Below are positions 18,395-27,856 of a stretch of 64,000 nucleotides of DNA, piece after piece. The translations under genes and the position numbers were made by a program. The DNA is from Ktedonobacteria bacterium brp13 (GTDB lineage: Bacteria > Chloroflexota > Ktedonobacteria > Ktedonobacterales > Ktedonobacteraceae). The notes below the pieces were generated by a model. That model ran no database searches, had not been told where the DNA came from, and saw only the letters and a program-made list of their open reading frames with translations. The stretch lies in assembly GCA_015099395.1 (NCBI GenBank), contig AP024096.1:2232001-2296000 (forward strand), in the 5' to 3' direction. The number at the start of each line of letters is the position of its first letter. The first letter of the stretch is position 1.

Positions 18395-18414
18395 CCTGGA
18401 CCTCTCGCAACTCT

Positions 18415-19323
18415 TTACTCTGGCACATCATCGGTCGTAACACCCTCAGAGCCTGACTCAGTGCCGCGCCTTGACGCATCAAGATCTTCTTGTGCCTGCT
18501 TACCAAGGTAAGCGGCCACAACACGGGGATCGTAACGCACCTCATCAGGCAAGCCATCGGCAATCTTCTGCCCATAATCAAGCACAGCGATATGATCGGA
18601 CATCCCCATTGTCACATTCAACTTATGCTCAATCAACAGAATAGCCAGGCCCAGTTCGTCACGCAGGCGACGGATATACTTGATGGCATCCACCGTCTCC
18701 GCTTCGTTCATGCCTGCCGTTGGCTCATCCAATAACAGTAGCTTGGGGTCTGCCGCGAGCGCACGCGCAAGCTCGACACGCCTGCGTTCGGCATAGGAAA
18801 GGTTGATCACATATTCCTCTTGTCGAGCCACCAGCGACGCACCAAAGAAGCCCAGCAATTCAACAGCACGCTCTCGTGCTCGTGCCTCCTCATGCCTGAC
18901 ATGCGTCGTCCGAAAAAGCGAACCAACGACACCAGCCGTCAGCCGCGTATGCTGCCCAACCAGTACGTTCTCCAGTACCGTCATATTATTAAAAAGACGA
19001 ATATTCTGAAAGGTACGCGTAATACCAGCACGTACAATCCTATCCGGCGTCAGACCAACCATCGACTGTCCATTCAGCAATACATTGCCAGCCGAAGGTT
19101 TATAGATGCCCGTGATCAAGTTAAAGACCGTCGTCTTGCCAGCACCATTCGGACCGATGATACTCACAATCTCCCGCTGCCCTACCTCCAGATCGACGCC
19201 AGAGACAGCTGTAAGACCACCAAAGGTCTTGGTAACCGCTTGTAGCAGTAACAGCGGCTGAGCGGTCGCCGTAGACCCTGACCGCTCTGGCTGCCCCGCA
19301 AGCTCTACTTGCTCAGAACTCAT
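18415..19323 (-). CDS. livG: Branched-chain amino acid ABC transporter ATP-binding protein LivG
   Basis: The second ATPase of the Liv importer, 302 residues. Walker A GPNGAGKTTVFNLITG, Q-loop TRTFQNIRLF, signature NLSYAERRRVELARAL (the LivG-type YxxRRxxE form rather than LSGGQ), Walker B LLLLDEPTAGMN and switch LIEHKL. It has about 20 extra residues at the N-terminus and a polar tail of about 25 residues beyond standard LivG. It lies between livM and livF with short gaps, on one transcript. Confidence 0.93.
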   Translation of the reverse strand: MSSEQVELAGQPERSGSTATAQPLLLLQAVTKTFGGLTAVSGVDLEVGQREIVSIIGPNGAGKTTVFNLITGIYKPSAGNVLLNGQSMVGLTPDRIVRAGITRTFQNIRLFNNMTVLENVLVGQHTRLTAGVVGSLFRTTHVRHEEARARERAVELLGFFGASLVARQEEYVINLSYAERRRVELARALAADPKLLLLDEPTAGMNEAETVDAIKYIRRLRDELGLAILLIEHKLNVTMGMSDHIAVLDYGQKIADGLPDEVRYDPRVVAAYLGKQAQEDLDASRRGTESGSEGVTTDDVPE

Positions 19324-19379
19324 AATTGCACCTCATTGCTCCCAAGTATTCATGCCCAATCTGCACAACACGTCACCCG

Positions 19380-21443
19380 TTACTCAACGCGTATCTCAGC
19401 TTCAAAATCTGCGGTACCAGGCAGCGCATCCAGACTCCCAACATCCACATCCTCCTCATCCTTTTGATGGCGCAGTTCACGCTTGCGCCGCGCCTGCGGA
19501 ATCAAGCCTTCAGGTCTGAAGATCATAATCAGAATCAGTGTCAGACCAAAGAGCAGGTTACGGATATTGCTAAACGTAAAGTTCGGGATCAGCACCTGGA
19601 AGATGTGCAGGAAGTTACTCGGATCGGACGCATAGGTATCAAGCTGAGCAAGAATAAGAATATTGATCGCATAGACGAAGACCGCACCAACGATCACCCC
19701 CGGAATACTCCCCAGGCCACCAATCACCACCATCGCCAGGAAGATCACCGAGTCAGTATAGTTGAAATCGTTGGGGTTCACCGTCCCCAGTTTCGCAGCA
19801 TGATAGACGCCCGCAATACCAGCAAAGAACGCACCAGCCGCGAAGGCGAACAGCTTCGTATTCACCAGGTTGATACCCGAGGAGGCGGCTGCAATCTCAT
19901 CTTCACGCAACGCCACCCAGGCACGCCCTAAACGCGAGTCACGTAGACGCACATTCGCGAACACACAGAAAGCGATCAGCACCAGGATCAAGTAGTAATA
20001 CGGAGTAGGTGACTGCCAGTTCACACAGGCTGAACCCACACACAAAGCAGGAGTGTTAATACCAACAATACCGTTTGAACCACCCGTAATATTGGTGAGA
20101 CGCAGGAAAACGATTGGAATAATCTCTCCAAAACCCAACGTCACAATCGCCAGATAGTCACCACGTAAGCGTAAGGTCGGCGCGCCCAAAATCACACCAA
20201 AGAACGCCGTCAGTAAAGCCGCGCCTAACAGCATCGGCCAGAAGATCCAGGGCCATGCGACCACATTAAACGCAATACTGGTCACCCTGGTCAACTGTGG
20301 CGAACCGATAATAGCCCAGGCGTAGCTACCGATCACAAAGAAGGCAACATAACCCAGGTCGAGCAGGCCCGCAAAGCCAACCACAATATTGAGGCCCAGA
20401 GCCAGGATCACATAATAGCCAATATCACCATAGCTGGTAATACGCCCAACGGAGCCAGAACCAAAGAGGATGGGGTCGATCGCAGGATAGAAGAGCAGGA
20501 AGGCGAAGAGTAACAACATATAGAAACGATTGGCACCCTTACTCTGCAAGGGGAGATCGCTCGGCACAACCTCATGCGCCTCTTCACTCGCACGAGCAGC
20601 CGATAGATACTGCAACTGCTGCTTGCGCGTCACCTGGCGAGCACTATTCCCAGGCAACCAGTTTCTACGCTTCCCATTGCCAGGATTTTCAGCATTTCCA
20701 CCATTTTCAGCCGGGACCGTGACGGACTCGCTCGGCTTAATCACCTGCAGCAACGCAACACGCCCACCAATCATCCCCAATACATAGCCAAGCAGAGGCA
20801 GTAGCAGTGTACGCACGACCGTCCAGATCAGCAAAAGCACTGGCAACGAACCAATCGCAAAGAAGATCAGGTCAACCACAAGTGCGATCAGCGCAAACGC
20901 CGTCGCAAACCAGAAACCACCGAGACGCGCACGCTGTAAGAGAGCCGCTTGCTTCGTGTCATCCATCACTTCCAGATTCGCGAGCGGAGTCGGCGCTACA
21001 TAGTTACGTGCTTTCTGTATACGATTGCGCACAAAGATATAGAGCGCCCAGATGACCGCACCCAGGCCCAGACCGATCAGCAGGTTCGCCGTCACACTGA
21101 TCATAATAATAGGCACAACCACCACAAAGACTATATCCAGCCACGTCACAACGGCACCACGACGCCCAGTGTCAGCCGCGACCAGATAGCCAGCGAGCGC
21201 GATAACGCCACCATAGACAAGAATCAGAAAAACGGACTTTTGTAGCAATGATAGAACATCATGATCAAAATTGACATTTTGGGGATAGAAGACCCCCAAC
21301 CAGATGCTATTAGCTACAGCATCACCACTCCAGACATAAGAAAAGACAACAGTCGCAATGAGTAGCGCGACAAGCCACTTTATCAGTACCTTCCTTGTGT
21401 CTACGTCCGGGAGTAGCCTGCGAGAACTTACGGATACTGCCAC
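19380..21443 (-). CDS. livM: LivM permease with a long N-terminal membrane extension
   Basis: The LivM permease subunit, but 687 residues instead of about 320-420. The canonical domain starts near residue 305 (GYYVILALGLNIVVGFAGLLDLGYVAFF) and includes the LRLRGDYLAIVTLGFGEI coupling region and GGLGSIPGVIVGA. The first 300 residues add roughly six membrane helices (about 20-38, 68-90, 102-138, 174-198, 200-232) and a polar linker (235-300). The extension looks like a diverged membrane module, not a second LivM. A GTG start with AGGTGA six bases upstream. It sits between livH and livG. Confidence 0.88.
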   Translation of the reverse strand: MAVSVSSRRLLPDVDTRKVLIKWLVALLIATVVFSYVWSGDAVANSIWLGVFYPQNVNFDHDVLSLLQKSVFLILVYGGVIALAGYLVAADTGRRGAVVTWLDIVFVVVVPIIMISVTANLLIGLGLGAVIWALYIFVRNRIQKARNYVAPTPLANLEVMDDTKQAALLQRARLGGFWFATAFALIALVVDLIFFAIGSLPVLLLIWTVVRTLLLPLLGYVLGMIGGRVALLQVIKPSESVTVPAENGGNAENPGNGKRRNWLPGNSARQVTRKQQLQYLSAARASEEAHEVVPSDLPLQSKGANRFYMLLLFAFLLFYPAIDPILFGSGSVGRITSYGDIGYYVILALGLNIVVGFAGLLDLGYVAFFVIGSYAWAIIGSPQLTRVTSIAFNVVAWPWIFWPMLLGAALLTAFFGVILGAPTLRLRGDYLAIVTLGFGEIIPIVFLRLTNITGGSNGIVGINTPALCVGSACVNWQSPTPYYYLILVLIAFCVFANVRLRDSRLGRAWVALREDEIAAASSGINLVNTKLFAFAAGAFFAGIAGVYHAAKLGTVNPNDFNYTDSVIFLAMVVIGGLGSIPGVIVGAVFVYAINILILAQLDTYASDPSNFLHIFQVLIPNFTFSNIRNLLFGLTLILIMIFRPEGLIPQARRKRELRHQKDEEDVDVGSLDALPGTADFEAEIRVE

Positions 21444-21506
21444 GATGAATCACCTCGAATCCATGTTGATACAAAGTTCATAGATACATTGCAAAGAGCA
21501 AACGAT

Positions 21507-22460
21507 CTACACTTTATCGGGAGTCTGCTGTCCAAGCAACCCGGCAGGACGAAAGACTAGAATCAAAATCAGGATGATATACACAATCGCCTCCTGCCAG
21601 GAGACACCGCCCTGTGGCAGGATAGAAGGGGGAATATACGAAACCATCGCAACGATCAGGCCAATGATAAACCCACCAAGCATGGCCCCCTGAATATTGC
21701 CAATACCACCGAGAACCGCAGCAGTAAAAGCAACCAGGCCAAGTTGAAAGCCAGCGGTAAATTGCGTGTTCGGAAATTTCAAACCATAGATAAAGCCAGC
21801 CGCACCAGCCAGACCAGCCCCGATAAAGAAGGTGATTGAGATAATCTGATTGACATTCACACCCATCAACGCAGCGGCATCACGATCCTGTGCCACCGCA
21901 CGCATAGCACGACCAATACGCGTACGATTGACCATGAAGGACAATACGAGCATCAATGCAACAGCGGCCACAATCAGGATAATGTTCACCGAATCAAAGC
22001 TCAAGCCGCCAATCGTAATGAGAGGCGTCGGCAACGTCGCGAAAGAGACCTGGCTACTACCAAACCAGAGCTTGGCAAGGTCCTGCAGGATCAGCGAGAC
22101 ACCAATCGCTGAAATAAGTGGAGCGAGACGAGGTGCATTACGTAACGGTCTATAGGCCACACGTTCGATGAGCACACCGAGCAGAGCACAGACCAGAAAC
22201 GAGATCACACAGGCAGCTAACAGGGCAGCGACCAGGGCCCACGTAAATTTTCCTGGAGGAGAGGCAGCCTGAAAGCCAAAAACGTTCATAACAGCAATCG
22301 TGACGAATGTTCCGATAGTGAAGATATCGCCATGTGCAAAATTAATGAGTTCGATAATGCCATAGACCAGCGTATATCCCAGAGCTACCAGGGCATAGAT
22401 AGCTCCAGTTGCGAGGCCTACAATAAGTAAGCTCACGAAGGTATCGATATTAACAGCCAT
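21507..22460 (-). CDS. livH: Branched-chain amino acid ABC permease LivH
   Basis: The LivH-type permease subunit, 317 residues with about eight membrane helices. Recognised by GLATGAIYALVALGYTLVYGIIELINFAHGD at the N-terminus, the MRAVAQDRDAAALMGVN coupling loop and AAVLGGIGNIQGAMLGGFIIG. The ATG at 22460 is preceded by GGAGGAG; the frame extends 23 codons further up without support. It heterodimerises with LivM in the inner membrane. Confidence 0.92.
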   Translation of the reverse strand: MAVNIDTFVSLLIVGLATGAIYALVALGYTLVYGIIELINFAHGDIFTIGTFVTIAVMNVFGFQAASPPGKFTWALVAALLAACVISFLVCALLGVLIERVAYRPLRNAPRLAPLISAIGVSLILQDLAKLWFGSSQVSFATLPTPLITIGGLSFDSVNIILIVAAVALMLVLSFMVNRTRIGRAMRAVAQDRDAAALMGVNVNQIISITFFIGAGLAGAAGFIYGLKFPNTQFTAGFQLGLVAFTAAVLGGIGNIQGAMLGGFIIGLIVAMVSYIPPSILPQGGVSWQEAIVYIILILILVFRPAGLLGQQTPDKV

Positions 22461-22516
22461 CGTACAGATACTCCTCCGACCGGCTTGTTTGCTGAGAAGG
22501 AAACACATTACAAAAA

Positions 22517-22601
22517 TGTACATAGACAACTATGTACAGAAACGGGGAGGCAGCGGAGACCGCAGCTTGAGCATCGCGTGACACTCAAGCACGGTTCCGC
22601 T
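22517..22601 (-). promoter_or_regulatory. Two hairpins in the livK-livH gap
   Basis: TGTACATAG/CTATGTACA (22517-22538) and a GC-rich hairpin (22552-22601, outer AGCGGA(G)ACCG with CGG(T)TCCGCT, inner CTTGAG/CTCAAG). Hairpins after the binding-protein gene commonly stabilise its mRNA or reduce read-through, so the binding protein is made in excess over the membrane parts. Confidence 0.55.
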
Positions 22602-22641
22602 ACAGGATCAACACTGTTCTATTGCATCGCTGCAGATAAAA

Positions 22642-23982
22642 CTATTTAGTAGCATTGATCTGAGTGATGAAGCTCCAACCATCAGCCTTGGTCAGGTCGC
22701 CAAGGGTGTAGATGGAGACGATCTGGTCGGTCGTGTCACCATTCTGATCGAAAGCTTGATGGCCAGTAACACCAGTGTAGGAGATCGTCTTCATTGCATC
22801 GATGACGGCCTGACGGAAGGTCTTCGCAGTAGCAGCGTCATTGGAGTTCTTTGGCGCTACTGCTTTATTATTGACGGCTGCTTTAATAGCCTGCAAGAGG
22901 ATCGAGGCATCGTCGTAGCCACCAGCGCTATACGCACCATATTGTCCGCTACCAAACGCCGCGGCGTAGTCGCTAAAGAACTTGCTGTAACTGGCACTCT
23001 GCTCAGGATCAGAACCTGGGATAGAACCAAAGACAGGGCCACCATTCAGCGGCTTAATGTCTTTTGCCAATTGAACAGTCTTGGCACCATCGCCAACAAT
23101 GAATGGAGTGTTCTCCAGGCCAGGAACATGGGCCATCTGCTGACGAATGGTAATACCACCGGTTGAGTCGTTACCACCGAAGAAGATGGCATCTGGATGC
23201 TTAGCAGCAATCGTGGTCAGGATATTCTCATATGAACCAGTCGACTTGATGCTTGCATGATCAATAACTGTACCACCCAGGCTTTTCCAGGTATTGATGA
23301 AGTTGCCGGCCAGACCAACACCATAGGTCTCGGTGTCGTCGATAACATAGACCGAGTGATAGTGCTTTGTCTGGTAAGCAAAGTCAGCTAACGCTTTGCC
23401 CTGATACTGGTCAAGGGTAGCGGTACGGAAGTAGGTGACGTTGCCAGTTGGACGCAGGACAGGGATCTGGTTGTTCGAACCACCACACTCGGCGGCAGGA
23501 ACGTTATTGGTCAAACAGTCATTCGTGTTTGCTGGGCTAAGAAGAGTAATTGGTGCGCGATTTGCGGTAGGCATCTCCGCAAGAGCAACGCTACTGTTAA
23601 TCGGACCAACAATACCGGCAACCTGGGCATCACCGACCAGGTCATTAATGTTTTTCTGACCGACGGTGGGATCATGGGTACCATTGACACCAACATCGTC
23701 TTTTGGCACCAGCACGAATTTATAGCCGGGCAGGAAGTTTGAAGCATTCGCTTGCTGGATAGCCAGCGCAACGCCATTTTGTGCCGGTTTACCGGTGCTG
23801 GTATCGCCGCCAGTTGTCGGCAATTCAGAGCCAATCTCGATAGTGACAGGTCCAGTGCTGGTGCCTCCACCGGTACCACCACCACCACCAGTGCCGGCAC
23901 CACAAGCCGCAAGTAGAACCATAGATAAGAATAATCCACTTAATGAGGCAAAGATACGTGATGTACGCGTACGCTTTTGCAT
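22642..23982 (-). CDS. livK: Branched-chain amino acid binding lipoprotein (LivK/LivJ type)
   Basis: The extracellular substrate-binding protein of the Liv importer, 446 residues. Signal peptide with lipobox LLAAC (Cys27), then a Gly-rich tether and the periplasmic-binding type I fold: IEIGSELPTTGGDTSTGKPAQNG, GIVGPINSSVALA, the hinge VIDDTETYGVGLA, and AGGYDDASILLQAI near the C-terminus. Specificity (Leu/Ile/Val or another amide or amino acid) cannot be read. First gene of the operon; upstream are 400 bases of leader and promoter, then repeats. Confidence 0.9.
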   Translation of the reverse strand: MQKRTRTSRIFASLSGLFLSMVLLAACGAGTGGGGGTGGGTSTGPVTIEIGSELPTTGGDTSTGKPAQNGVALAIQQANASNFLPGYKFVLVPKDDVGVNGTHDPTVGQKNINDLVGDAQVAGIVGPINSSVALAEMPTANRAPITLLSPANTNDCLTNNVPAAECGGSNNQIPVLRPTGNVTYFRTATLDQYQGKALADFAYQTKHYHSVYVIDDTETYGVGLAGNFINTWKSLGGTVIDHASIKSTGSYENILTTIAAKHPDAIFFGGNDSTGGITIRQQMAHVPGLENTPFIVGDGAKTVQLAKDIKPLNGGPVFGSIPGSDPEQSASYSKFFSDYAAAFGSGQYGAYSAGGYDDASILLQAIKAAVNNKAVAPKNSNDAATAKTFRQAVIDAMKTISYTGVTGHQAFDQNGDTTDQIVSIYTLGDLTKADGWSFITQINATK

Positions 23983-24007
23983 AGTGTAGTCAGCCTGCCT
24001 TTCTTCA

Positions 24008-24036
24008 AGGTGTCACATTCCCTTTTTGAGACACCT
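24008..24036 (-). promoter_or_regulatory. Hairpin in the livK leader
   Basis: A 7-bp perfect stem (AGGTGTC/GACACCT) around 15 bases, 26 bases upstream of the livK start. It could be an mRNA stability or attenuation element; no riboswitch class was recognised. The remainder of 24037-24480 is AT-rich, with a TTGACG at 24145-24150 (minus strand) as a possible promoter part. Confidence 0.35.
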
Positions 24037-24499
24037 GGCGCCAATAAAATAGCGAATCAATCCATAACGGAAAGGGGTTGTTACAGATGCCAACAAACAT
24101 CGTAAGATTGCTTACCCTTACAAACTGTACTACGTCAATAAATTGCTATTTCTCACAAACAGCATAGAGATAAGCTCGAATATTTAAAGATTTCAACCAG
24201 CATTTTCAAAAGCCTGAACGTTCCTTATCGCCACTCTCCTGTCGAGTTCTCAATAGCCTTGTCCACGGCAATATACAGGGAAAGGTGCCCTGCCCGGTAA
24301 ATTCCAAGAATGCGGAAATTATACGTATAGCAGATAGAACTGTCAATACATATCCTGTCCGTTGCAGAGCTCTTGCTACCAACTCATGAATATCTCGTCC
24401 TACATGCTCACAACGCTACGTTCCCACTTTGAAAACAGAGATGTTGCATGCTATACAGGAAATGTAGCTTAATGCGCCGATAATGAGGATTAATATGCG

Positions 24500-25075
24500 C
24501 TATTACCCGAAAAATAACCAAAAACTCGTCCCCCTCTTTGAGGGGGGAGATAGCTTTAGCTATCGGGGGGAGCCATCCTCGCTTTATGCTCTCGATGACT
24601 CTTCTACGCCAACCATCTCCCGTTCGAACGTGGATTTCGTCATCAAGAATGGCAGACTAGGAAGGCAAGACTGATAGAGAGCGTTTAATTCGAGATTATA
24701 ACGTTATTCGAACATTTACTCCCCCCGATAGCTAAAGCTATCTCCCCCCTCAAAGAGGGGGACAAGTGTTTTATCTACTTTACAGGCAATAGTGCACATT
24801 ATCCAAGCTAGAGACAACGCATACTATACCGCAAATGAAGTTCTTGCCTCCCTCTTTGAGGGAGGATAGCCGCGCTGGCGGCAGGAGGGAGGATATCGCT
24901 AGTAATTGCCTGTAATCCTCGCTTATAGGCTGTGAAGACGAAAGTGATAGATAGTATAAAAGCGAGGTTAATAGCGTAGTTCGAGAATCTACTCCCCCCT
25001 GTCGCTGCGGCGACATCCCCCCTCAAAGAGGGAGGCAGGGGCTTTAGCATCCTTACAGGTGATAGTGGACTTTAT
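24500..25075. repeat. Repeat cluster between livK and the hydrolase gene
   Basis: It contains a module A copy (24520-24690, core 24530-24572), a module B copy (24712-24797, core 24719-24761) and two variant cores in which the inner palindrome is replaced by GCCGCGCTGGCGGC (24847-24892) or GTCGCTGCGGCGAC (24992-25037). Border motifs ACAGGCAATAGTG and ACAGGTGATAGTG close the units. No gene is supported in 23983-25148. Confidence 0.85.
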
Positions 25076-25148
25076 CTTCAGTCTATACTCTCCTCTATCG
25101 TTGTAACGATGACAGAGGAGAGTATATAACTATGCAAATACGTGAATA

Positions 25149-26195
25149 TTATGCGACGTTTTTCAGGTAGGTGTCGAAAAAGGCGTCGATGCGTGAGACA
25201 TAATCGTCCGGGCTCATGGCAAACGATTGCGCATGACCCGCACCAGGTACGACCCAATATTGCTTTGGCTTTCCCGCAGTCTTATATAACTGGTACATCC
25301 CTGCTAATGGAGTCTCGCTGTCATTGTCTCCATTTATGAAGAAGACAGCTGTGCGGCCCGCCAGACGATTCACAACATCGATAGGTCGCGCCTGCGTAAT
25401 ATCGACATCATAGACGTCCTCAACCAGCTCTTTATCGGCTGTACGCACCTGATCGTTCGGGACATCTCCGGGTACACGAGTCGCATCGACAGGGCAACTC
25501 TCTGCCACTAATGCCAGAATGTCGGACGTCCGTGAGGCCGCCAGGACCGCAGCGGTCGCACCCATAGAGAGGCCGAGCACGCCAATCTTGCTATCATCAG
25601 TATCAGGCAGTGACCGTAGATATGTAATTGAAGCAATAATGTCTTCTGACTCGACCATTCCTAGAGTCGAAAACGCTCCCTGACTTTCACCATAGCTCTG
25701 AAAATCGAAGAGTAACACATTATAGCCATGATCGAATAAGAATGCAGCTCGTGATACCATATCTATACGATTTCCAGGTGTACCATGCGTCAAAATAACG
25801 ACCGGGGCATGTGGTGCACTCAATGCTAGCCAACCAGAAATAAGGTTACCACGTTGATTATAAAAAGAAATATTGAAGACCGGCAACGCCGCTACATCAC
25901 GTGCCGGAGGAATAGCATTGCCTCGTCCAGGACGCAAACCGCCTGTCAGTTGGTATAAAGATGAGTTCGGATCAATCGCCATCGCCTGCCTGGCAATTTT
26001 GTCGTTACTTCCAGCTGCATTCGTTAACGACTCGTCTCCTACGAAGCCTGCTGCCTGGTGTCGAGACGATACGGCACGCGAGGCACTATCCACTGGATTA
26101 AGAAATGCACCACATACCGACCACACGAGAGAAGCGACAAAAACAATGATGATACTTAATAGCAACCTATGAAAAAATAACGGATGGTTGCGCAT
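25149..26195 (-). CDS. Membrane-anchored alpha/beta hydrolase
   Basis: A 348-residue serine hydrolase. Residues 9-32 form an uncleaved signal anchor or signal peptide. The hydrolase domain begins near residue 110: HGTPGNR (oxyanion region), GLSMGA nucleophile elbow with Ser about residue 215, Asp in FINGDNDSETPL, and His in PGAGHAQSF near the C-terminus, so the triad is complete. The domain resembles BAAT/dienelactone-type peptidase-S9-like hydrolases acting outside the membrane. Substrate unknown. It is a single gene flanked by the repeat cluster and coaE. Confidence 0.75.
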   Translation of the reverse strand: MRNHPLFFHRLLLSIIIVFVASLVWSVCGAFLNPVDSASRAVSSRHQAAGFVGDESLTNAAGSNDKIARQAMAIDPNSSLYQLTGGLRPGRGNAIPPARDVAALPVFNISFYNQRGNLISGWLALSAPHAPVVILTHGTPGNRIDMVSRAAFLFDHGYNVLLFDFQSYGESQGAFSTLGMVESEDIIASITYLRSLPDTDDSKIGVLGLSMGATAAVLAASRTSDILALVAESCPVDATRVPGDVPNDQVRTADKELVEDVYDVDITQARPIDVVNRLAGRTAVFFINGDNDSETPLAGMYQLYKTAGKPKQYWVVPGAGHAQSFAMSPDDYVSRIDAFFDTYLKNVA

Positions 26196-26321
26196 ACACG
26201 CGGCTACCCCACTGTTTCGTATTCACGATTCGTCCCTGATACATCTTGATTGACATAGTGAACGATCAACACACTACTATTGTTGCCTACGAGACATACG
26301 ACTACGAGTACATGAAACTAC

Positions 26322-26924
26322 TTATACTGTACCGTCAACAAAACTGTGCAATGCTGTGAGTACCTGCTGTCTGGTCTCAGCCAGTGTGCCACTGTTATCA
26401 ATTACTACATCGACCAATTTCATTCTTTGTCGAGTATCGGGTTGCATTGAGAGGCGCATATGGGCCTCTGTTTCGCTCAGATGATTACGCTGCATCAAGC
26501 GCTCCAACTGCTTTTCTGGCGCACAGATCACCAACCACTTACTTTGACAGAGAGCGGCAGAACCCCCTTCGAGGAGCTTTACGGCGTCAAGTACAGCAAT
26601 GCCCTGCTCGCTTACCGTGTCCAGTTCCTGCCGTACAGCACGGCTGACCGCTGGATGGACAATGCCTTCCAGGCGCTTGAGGGCCTCGCTATTGTTGAAG
26701 ACGATCGCGCCTAACACCTGACGATTCACGCTGCCATCGCTATTGAGAACCTGCTCACCAAAAGCAGCCCCAACTTCCTGCGCAATGACCTGACCACGCT
26801 CATACAAATAATGGACAAGAGCATCCGCGTCGATATACCGCTCGACACCAGCTTCCAACAAGATCTGCCCGACAGCACTCTTTCCACACGCAATATTTCC
26901 AGTTATTCCAATCACACGAGACAT
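26322..26924 (-). CDS. coaE: Dephospho-CoA kinase
   Basis: The last enzyme of coenzyme A synthesis, phosphorylating the ribose 3'-OH of dephospho-CoA. 200 residues, the family norm. P-loop GNIACGKS (residues 9-16), YIDADALVHYLYE with the conserved Asp, the HPAV motif, LLEGG, and RNHLSETEAHMRLSMQ with the conserved Arg of the lid/CoA region. Two small changes are visible: GNIACGKS where many have GGIGSGKS, and VKLLEGG where most have PLLFE. It is cytoplasmic and monocistronic. Confidence 0.92.
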   Translation of the reverse strand: MSRVIGITGNIACGKSAVGQILLEAGVERYIDADALVHYLYERGQVIAQEVGAAFGEQVLNSDGSVNRQVLGAIVFNNSEALKRLEGIVHPAVSRAVRQELDTVSEQGIAVLDAVKLLEGGSAALCQSKWLVICAPEKQLERLMQRNHLSETEAHMRLSMQPDTRQRMKLVDVVIDNSGTLAETRQQVLTALHSFVDGTV

Positions 26925-27856
26925 TGTTTGGCCCCAGGCTTCCTGTTATACTGTTAAAATCTTATTCCAAAAACCAACGCGACTGGCGTCGCTCGCGCTC
27001 TGCACTTACGTAGTAAGCTAGAAACAAAAAGATCGTCGTTCTATTACAAGGTAGGACAATTATACACAATTCTACTGTTTCTGTGCACGAACAAGCGCGA
27101 GGCTGTACAATGTAGCTGGCGCATCTTTGTTGTTACACCGATTACCTGGCGCGTCTTTATTGTAACACTGAAGCAATACACTCACGTCGCAGGTCCTCCA
27201 ATTTGCCGGTCAGGGACAGAAAGACACAAAGTGTAAGGGGTACGACAACGAGGCATAAGGAGGCTTGCTAGCCCGATCGAGCCGCTTACGAAACAATCTC
27301 ATAGACATCCAAAAAGTACCTGATTTTGCCATTTTAGTATCGCCAGAGCTTCTCAGTATCGTACAATAGCCAGGTGATGCACTGAAACACGAGACGCATC
27401 TTAAGGAGTTTTAGTCAGGGACCCTGTCCCCTAAACGGGACGGGCTTGTAGAGATGGGGTGGTTTCTGCCCGTCTTCTCTGCGAGCTTACCTGACCAGTC
27501 CCAGCCAGGACTGTTCCTTGCATGCCCCTTGGGGCGGGAAACGGTTATCGGGCTACGATAGCGGCAATGTTCAAGAACGTACCAATGCGTGCATGCCAGC
27601 GCATTGCTCTATAACTTCTGAGTTAACCAGGTCTACGAGGATTAAGCCAGTGCTCAGGAGACGTGCAGACCGCTATCATCGACGAGGCACACATTACTTT
27701 GTGCGGAAAAGGGTGCCAGCCATCTCTGGCATTGAAGGACAGACCGCACTTCTGTTCTTCCCTCGCAAGGGGACGGCTTGAAACATTGTGCGTCTGCGGA
27801 CGCCTTTCTTTCCTCCCATAGCCTGAAGGCGTATGGGTCCCCAGAAAGGATTTCTT
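26925..27856. other. Gene-free stretch with mobile-element relics
   Basis: No intact gene is supported. Two imperfect direct repeats of GGCGCATCTTTGTTGTTACACC type lie at about 27118-27140 and 27151-27173. From 27416 (CAGGGACCCTGTCCCCTAAA, similar to 1205-1224) to about 27835 the sequence has short hairpins (27433-27450, 27496-27513, and CGCCTT/AAGGCG around 27808-27832) and an Arg-rich open frame without ribosome site (27518-27781). This resembles the decayed 3' part of an insertion sequence, possibly an IS605/TnpB-type end; the family is a guess. Confidence 0.35.

Noticed and set aside
18820..19931. Open frames antisense to livG and livM
   Set aside because: Arg/Thr/Gln-rich shadow frames over conserved transporter genes.
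27518..27781. 87-residue Arg-rich frame as a gene
   Set aside because: No ribosome site and no recognisable domain; more likely a relic of an insertion sequence.
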